From assembly GCA_042691655.1 (NCBI GenBank), contig CP170506.1, positions 2,542,001-2,606,000 of the forward strand: a stretch of DNA of 64,000 nt. Reading direction: 5' to 3'. The notes under the pieces are model-generated. The model saw nothing but the letters and a program-made list of their open reading frames with translations, was not told the origin of the DNA and did no database searches. This document shows positions 60,353 through 64,000 of this stretch, piece by piece. The DNA comes from UBA695 sp042691655 (GTDB lineage Bacteria; Verrucomicrobiota; Verrucomicrobiia; Chthoniobacterales; Chthoniobacteraceae). Each line of letters starts with the position of its first letter. Within the stretch, counting starts at the first letter, position 1. The position numbers and the translations under genes were made by a program.

Positions 60353-61819
60353 ATGAATTCATCCCACGAACCCAAAATCTACCGCTGCGGCACTCTTTCT
60401 TACACGAGCAGACATCTTGCGGTTCTGTTTTTTTGGCTCCTCTGGGGCGATTTCTGTTACATGCTCATGGAAACCGTGACGCCCAGCATCATGCCGCTGA
60501 AATTCCGTTCGCTGGGAGCGTCCAATGTGGAGATCGGGCTGATCCTCGGAACCATTCCCGCCGTCGTTTATTCGATTCTAAACCCGATTATTAGTTTCAA
60601 GAGCGACCGCCACCGCAGCCGACTGGGGCGGCGCATCCCGTTCATTCTCTATTCGCTGCCTTTCCTGGTGTTCTGCCTGGTATGCCTCGGGTTTGGTGAT
60701 CGAATCGGCTTTTGGATTCACGCCCATGTATTGGGATCGTCCAGCCTATCGCCAAACACCGTTGCCATTTGGACAATCGGCGTGCTGATGGTGATGTTCA
60801 CCTTCTTCAACACCTTTGTGACCTCGATCTTCTGGTACCTTTTCAACGATGTCGTACCAGACCATCTATTAGCCCGTTTTATGTCGTGGTTTCGCATGAT
60901 CTCTATGCTTTCTACCACGCTGTATAACTTTTGCATTTTTCGTTACGCCAACACCCACTCCATGCAAATCCTTGTGGGCGCGGCGTTGCTCTACTTCTTT
61001 GGCTTTGGGTTGATGTGCCGTAATATCCGCGAAGGCAAATACCCGCCTCCGTCCCCCTACGTAGATGGAGAGTCTGGGCCTATCTCGGCCATCAAGACTT
61101 ACGCCAAGGAATGCCTAACCATTAAACATTACTGGTATCAATGGCTCGCAACATTTTTATTTGCAACCAGCGCAGGGGTTGGAACCTTCGGCCTCTTCTT
61201 TAATCTCGCGATCGGATTGGACCTGCAAAACATAGGCTTCATCAACGGCTGCAATAATCTTTTGATAGCCGTCCTGGTTTTGGGAAGCGGCTGGTTTGCA
61301 GACCGTTACCACCCCATTCGCGTGGTTATAATCGGTCTTATTTTCAATATTTTCCTGGTGATTCCTGGCTCGATGATCTGGCTTGTCTGGCACCCATCAC
61401 CGCGCGTCGCGTTTTGGGTGGCCATGGCCAACAGCCTTTGCCTCGCCGCACCATTTCAAGCCATGTGGGCCATGGCCGACCCGCCGCTGCTGATGCGCCT
61501 CTTCCCCCACGAACGTTATGGCCAGTTTTGCTCCACCAACGCCATTTGGCGCTCCGTGGGCGCCATCGTTGGCGGCGGCCTTGCTGGCGCTTGCCTTGAC
61601 GTGATCAGCCACTTCGTCGGGAAGGAGCGCGCTTACTTTTATATTCCCGTATGGAGCCTCCTGTTTTGCATTCCAGCCCTGATTTGCTTCATCAAACTCT
61701 ACCAGAGCTGGAAACGCTACGGAGGCGATGACGCCTATGATCCCCCAATGATCAAGGGAAAAGAGGAATCGGCCTCCACGCTCGAAGTCGAGCTAGACTC
61801 AAAGAGTTTGCAAAACTAA
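60353..61819 (+). CDS. MFS-type sugar transporter
   Basis: From ATG 60353 the protein has 488 residues; a TTG at 60305 would add 16. It has about 12 hydrophobic segments, for instance HLAVLFFWLLWGDFCYMLME at the first helix, and a loop KSDRHRSRLGRRIPFILYSL between helices 2 and 3, the position of the MFS signature (DR-x-RLGRR). The layout is like glycoside-cation symporters of the MFS/GPH group. The inner-membrane location and the adjoining rhaM suggest uptake of rhamnose or rhamnose-containing (possibly unsaturated) oligosaccharides. The 3' end is 14 bases from the pseudopilin gene, so they are probably cotranscribed. Confidence 0.83.
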   Translation: MNSSHEPKIYRCGTLSYTSRHLAVLFFWLLWGDFCYMLMETVTPSIMPLKFRSLGASNVEIGLILGTIPAVVYSILNPIISFKSDRHRSRLGRRIPFILYSLPFLVFCLVCLGFGDRIGFWIHAHVLGSSSLSPNTVAIWTIGVLMVMFTFFNTFVTSIFWYLFNDVVPDHLLARFMSWFRMISMLSTTLYNFCIFRYANTHSMQILVGAALLYFFGFGLMCRNIREGKYPPPSPYVDGESGPISAIKTYAKECLTIKHYWYQWLATFLFATSAGVGTFGLFFNLAIGLDLQNIGFINGCNNLLIAVLVLGSGWFADRYHPIRVVIIGLIFNIFLVIPGSMIWLVWHPSPRVAFWVAMANSLCLAAPFQAMWAMADPPLLMRLFPHERYGQFCSTNAIWRSVGAIVGGGLAGACLDVISHFVGKERAYFYIPVWSLLFCIPALICFIKLYQSWKRYGGDDAYDPPMIKGKEESASTLEVELDSKSLQN

Positions 61820-61833
61820 TCTCTATCTTGCTT

Positions 61834-64000
61834 ATGAATCCCCCCGTCATCTCTATCGAGCAACGGCTTCGCACTCATGGGGAAAGCGCGCGGCCTGAAA
61901 TGAGGGCTTCCCGGCGAAGCCACGGATCGGCTCTGGTCATTATCCTGTCTGCGCTCATTCTCGTTTCGGCGATTATCGTGGCTTACATTTCACAAAGCAC
62001 CGCCAGCCGCAACGTCTCTTTTTCGAGTGCGGGTCAGTACAATGCGGACTGCGCCGCACAGACCGGCCTCGACATCATCGTGGCCGATCTCCGTAGCGAA
62101 ATCGTTGCTGGCTCCACGGCCTCGACCTCGGGATCGGTATCCATCTACCAGCCCAACAGCAACTTTACCGCCGTCCCCTTCCGCGTGGGCGACGGCGGAT
62201 TTGCCAACGTGATCAAACGCAGCGCCAGTGGCTCGCCCTTTTGGAGCGGCACAGCCTATAAAACAACGCTTACGGCGCCCACGCGGGCGCTGGGGGCCAG
62301 CAGCACCGGAAGCGCCTCCGCCAATGGCCGCTTTATCGCCGCGGATCGTTGGAATGCACCCTATCTGCTCTCCGGGTCGAGCGTCCCGAGTGGATTTGTC
62401 GCCCCCGACTGGATCATCATCACCCGTGAGGGCGCTGTGAGCGGCACCCTGCCAAGCCTCGCCGAGCTTGCAAATAAAGACGTTTCGAATACGAAATTCG
62501 CCGTCGGACGCTTCGCCTACATGATTTACGATGAGGGCGGCCTGCTTGATGTCAACGTGGCGGGCTACCCCTCCGGCTCCGCCCTCGACTTCACCGCGCG
62601 CCGGGGAACGCTCCCGCAAGTTGGTTTGGAAAACATCCCGGGAATGACCGCCACTACCGCCTCTGCCCTCGTCAACTGGCGCAATCAATCCAGCGTTTCG
62701 AACTATACCAATTACGTTCTTTCGAACACCACGGGGTTCGCCTCGGTGGCCAGCGGGGATCAACTCTTTGTCAGCCGACAGGATCTGATCACCTATGCCA
62801 AGAAAAATCAATTATCCACGGACTCCCTGCCATACCTGGGTACGTTCACGCGTGAGCTCAATGCGCCCAGCTTCACTCCGGTCTATTCGTCCACGGTCCA
62901 ATCTGGCTATTCCGCCAACGGACAGGACGCAAATATTAACCCGAGCCTGATCAACACCCGCGTTACAAAGAGTTTTACGAGGGCAAGCGATGCCACCCTG
63001 GCCCAAAAGGATGAACCCATCCTCAAATACCGATTCCCGCTCAGCCGCCTGGCCTTGATCACCGACAGCGCCGTCGCCAGCGGCACGGATACGGACATTT
63101 ACAAATATTTCGGGCTTCAGCGCTCCGACGCCACCCAGCCGTGGGTTTACCGCTCGGGCACGAGCCAGATTATGACGCTTTCCCAGATTGCCTCAGCCGG
63201 ACGCGAGCCCGATTTCTTCGAACTACTGCAAGCGGGAATCAATGTGGGCTCCGTGGGCCAGGGAGTGAAAAGCGCCATTTCCCGCGGGGTAAACTCATCG
63301 AAAAAATCTCCGCTGGATACCAATACCTATTATCAAATCATTCAAATCGCAGCCAATCTCATCGACCAATACGACAGGGATTCCTACCCCACCTGGATTT
63401 GTTTCGACGACACCGATTTCTACGGCATTGAAAACCTGCCCTACATCGAACGCGTATGGGAGACTTCCTATCCCATCCCTGCCAGCAGTTCCGGCAGCAC
63501 CACCTATGGCATCTGGTATCAACCGCAGGTTTGGAATCCGCACAACCAATCGGTCGGGACCGGCGGAACGAGGCCCACCCAGTTCGCATTTTGTTGCAGC
63601 GGCTCAGCCGTCGTTACCCTCCAGATTGGCACAACCACCGGAACCACCAGCACCGTATACCGCGACCTTCAGACCTCCGGCACCATTACCTTTAACGACA
63701 GTTCCGCCTTCTCATCTCCGACCTATCTTAACAGTTCAAATGCAAGCGGAGGCGAAGTCGTTTACAACAACAACATAGGTATCCGCATTAATACAGTCAC
63801 GATTCCTAACCCCCTCCCGTCCGGCTCGTATAAACTGTCCGCCAATCCAACGTCCGTCACCCACCGACTGTTCTACAGCAAAAACGGAGCGTGGTACCCC
63901 TATTGTGAAATCAAGAATGTACACGCTGGGGGCACGACCCGAGATCCCAACGCATCCTATGCCAATAGCGTTTTCCAATTGCGGGCCGACCCCCGCACCG
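61834..64000 (+). CDS. Verru_Chthon A / GspK-like giant pseudopilin, 5' part (cassette 3)
   Basis: An open plus-strand frame starts at ATG 61834, 14 bases after the transporter stop, and continues past the right edge (at least 722 residues). The N-terminus has a basic leader and one stalk helix, GSALVIILSALILVSAIIVA (residues about 31-50). Near residue 233 it has GRFAYMIYDEGGLLDVNVAG, the counterpart of ADDESAKVN and TDDESCKVN in the other A proteins. Next comes LENIPGMTATTASALVNWRN, like the helix-hairpin-helix (SAM-like) part of GspK. The rest is beta-rich and Ser/Thr/Gly-rich. B, C and D partners are not in the window but may follow to the right. Confidence 0.75.
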   Translation, partial: MNPPVISIEQRLRTHGESARPEMRASRRSHGSALVIILSALILVSAIIVAYISQSTASRNVSFSSAGQYNADCAAQTGLDIIVADLRSEIVAGSTASTSGSVSIYQPNSNFTAVPFRVGDGGFANVIKRSASGSPFWSGTAYKTTLTAPTRALGASSTGSASANGRFIAADRWNAPYLLSGSSVPSGFVAPDWIIITREGAVSGTLPSLAELANKDVSNTKFAVGRFAYMIYDEGGLLDVNVAGYPSGSALDFTARRGTLPQVGLENIPGMTATTASALVNWRNQSSVSNYTNYVLSNTTGFASVASGDQLFVSRQDLITYAKKNQLSTDSLPYLGTFTRELNAPSFTPVYSSTVQSGYSANGQDANINPSLINTRVTKSFTRASDATLAQKDEPILKYRFPLSRLALITDSAVASGTDTDIYKYFGLQRSDATQPWVYRSGTSQIMTLSQIASAGREPDFFELLQAGINVGSVGQGVKSAISRGVNSSKKSPLDTNTYYQIIQIAANLIDQYDRDSYPTWICFDDTDFYGIENLPYIERVWETSYPIPASSSGSTTYGIWYQPQVWNPHNQSVGTGGTRPTQFAFCCSGSAVVTLQIGTTTGTTSTVYRDLQTSGTITFNDSSAFSSPTYLNSSNASGGEVVYNNNIGIRINTVTIPNPLPSGSYKLSANPTSVTHRLFYSKNGAWYPYCEIKNVHAGGTTRDPNASYANSVFQLRADPRT

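Noticed and set aside
61990..62811. Minus-strand frame of 273 codons
   Set aside because: It is antisense to the pseudopilin A gene, which has a leader, stalk helix and family motif.

Overview
The window looks like a chromosomal segment of a polysaccharide-degrading member of the Verrucomicrobiota (probably Opitutae or a close relative). The reasons are: three sets of Verru_Chthon-type pseudopilin genes, two autotransporter-associated beta-strand repeat proteins with PEP-CTERM-like C-termini, many secreted carbohydrate-active proteins and SGNH hydrolases, and several decayed insertion sequences. I see no rRNA, tRNA or CRISPR.

Layout. (1) 1-3190, minus strand: pseudopilin cassette 1 in the order D-B-C-A, with A running off the left edge. 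(2) 3.8-4.6 kb: broken IS256-type transposase. (3) 5.4-9.6 kb, plus: a secreted FAD-dependent oxidoreductase and a secreted clan GH-A-like glycosidase. (4) 9.7-12.4 kb: a graveyard holding a frameshifted GH1 beta-glucosidase, an IS256 fragment, a truncated repeat element and a truncated IS110 transposase. (5) 12.4-18.8 kb, minus: a six-gene catabolic operon (six-hairpin glycosidase-like protein, SGNH hydrolase, class I-like aldolase, D-lyxose isomerase, class II aldolase, FGGY kinase) divergent from an AraC-type regulator. (6) 19.8-23.7 kb, minus: GH29 alpha-L-fucosidase, GntR/LacI-type regulator, secreted SGNH hydrolase. (7) 24.0-39.4 kb, plus: a MITE, pseudopilin cassette 2 (B-C-D-A), then a 1312-residue LamG/GH-A/CBM9-like protein, an SGNH hydrolase, a GH4 enzyme and a PEP-CTERM beta-strand repeat protein. 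(8) 39.7-46.3 kb: a small DNA-binding-like gene, iteron-like repeats, a phage Sak4-like ATPase and a pile-up of IS elements (a truncated integrase-type IS, an intact IS3, an IS66 with a deleted tnpB and an mntH fragment). (9) 46.3-51.8 kb, minus: an agarase-like secreted glycosidase and a second PEP-CTERM repeat protein. (10) 52-64 kb: DUF4380 protein, a large secreted protein and a CBM-like protein; a heparinase II/III-2-hydroxyacid dehydrogenase fusion with L-rhamnose mutarotase; a divergent MFS transporter; and the start of a third A-type pseudopilin directly behind the transporter.

How the parts may work together. Secreted glycosidases and lyases would break down a complex (fucose-, rhamnose- or uronate-containing) polysaccharide. 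The MFS transporter, mutarotase, dehydrogenase and lyxose-isomerase/kinase/aldolase operon would take up and metabolise the products. A palindrome, TGGAACGTTCCA, recurs in promoter regions between 51.8 and 60.3 kb and suggests one local regulon. The most intriguing feature is that the pseudopilin cassettes resemble minor-pseudopilin (GspH/I/J/K-like) tip sets without any secretion ATPase, secretin or platform gene nearby, and that two of the three are placed directly with carbohydrate genes.
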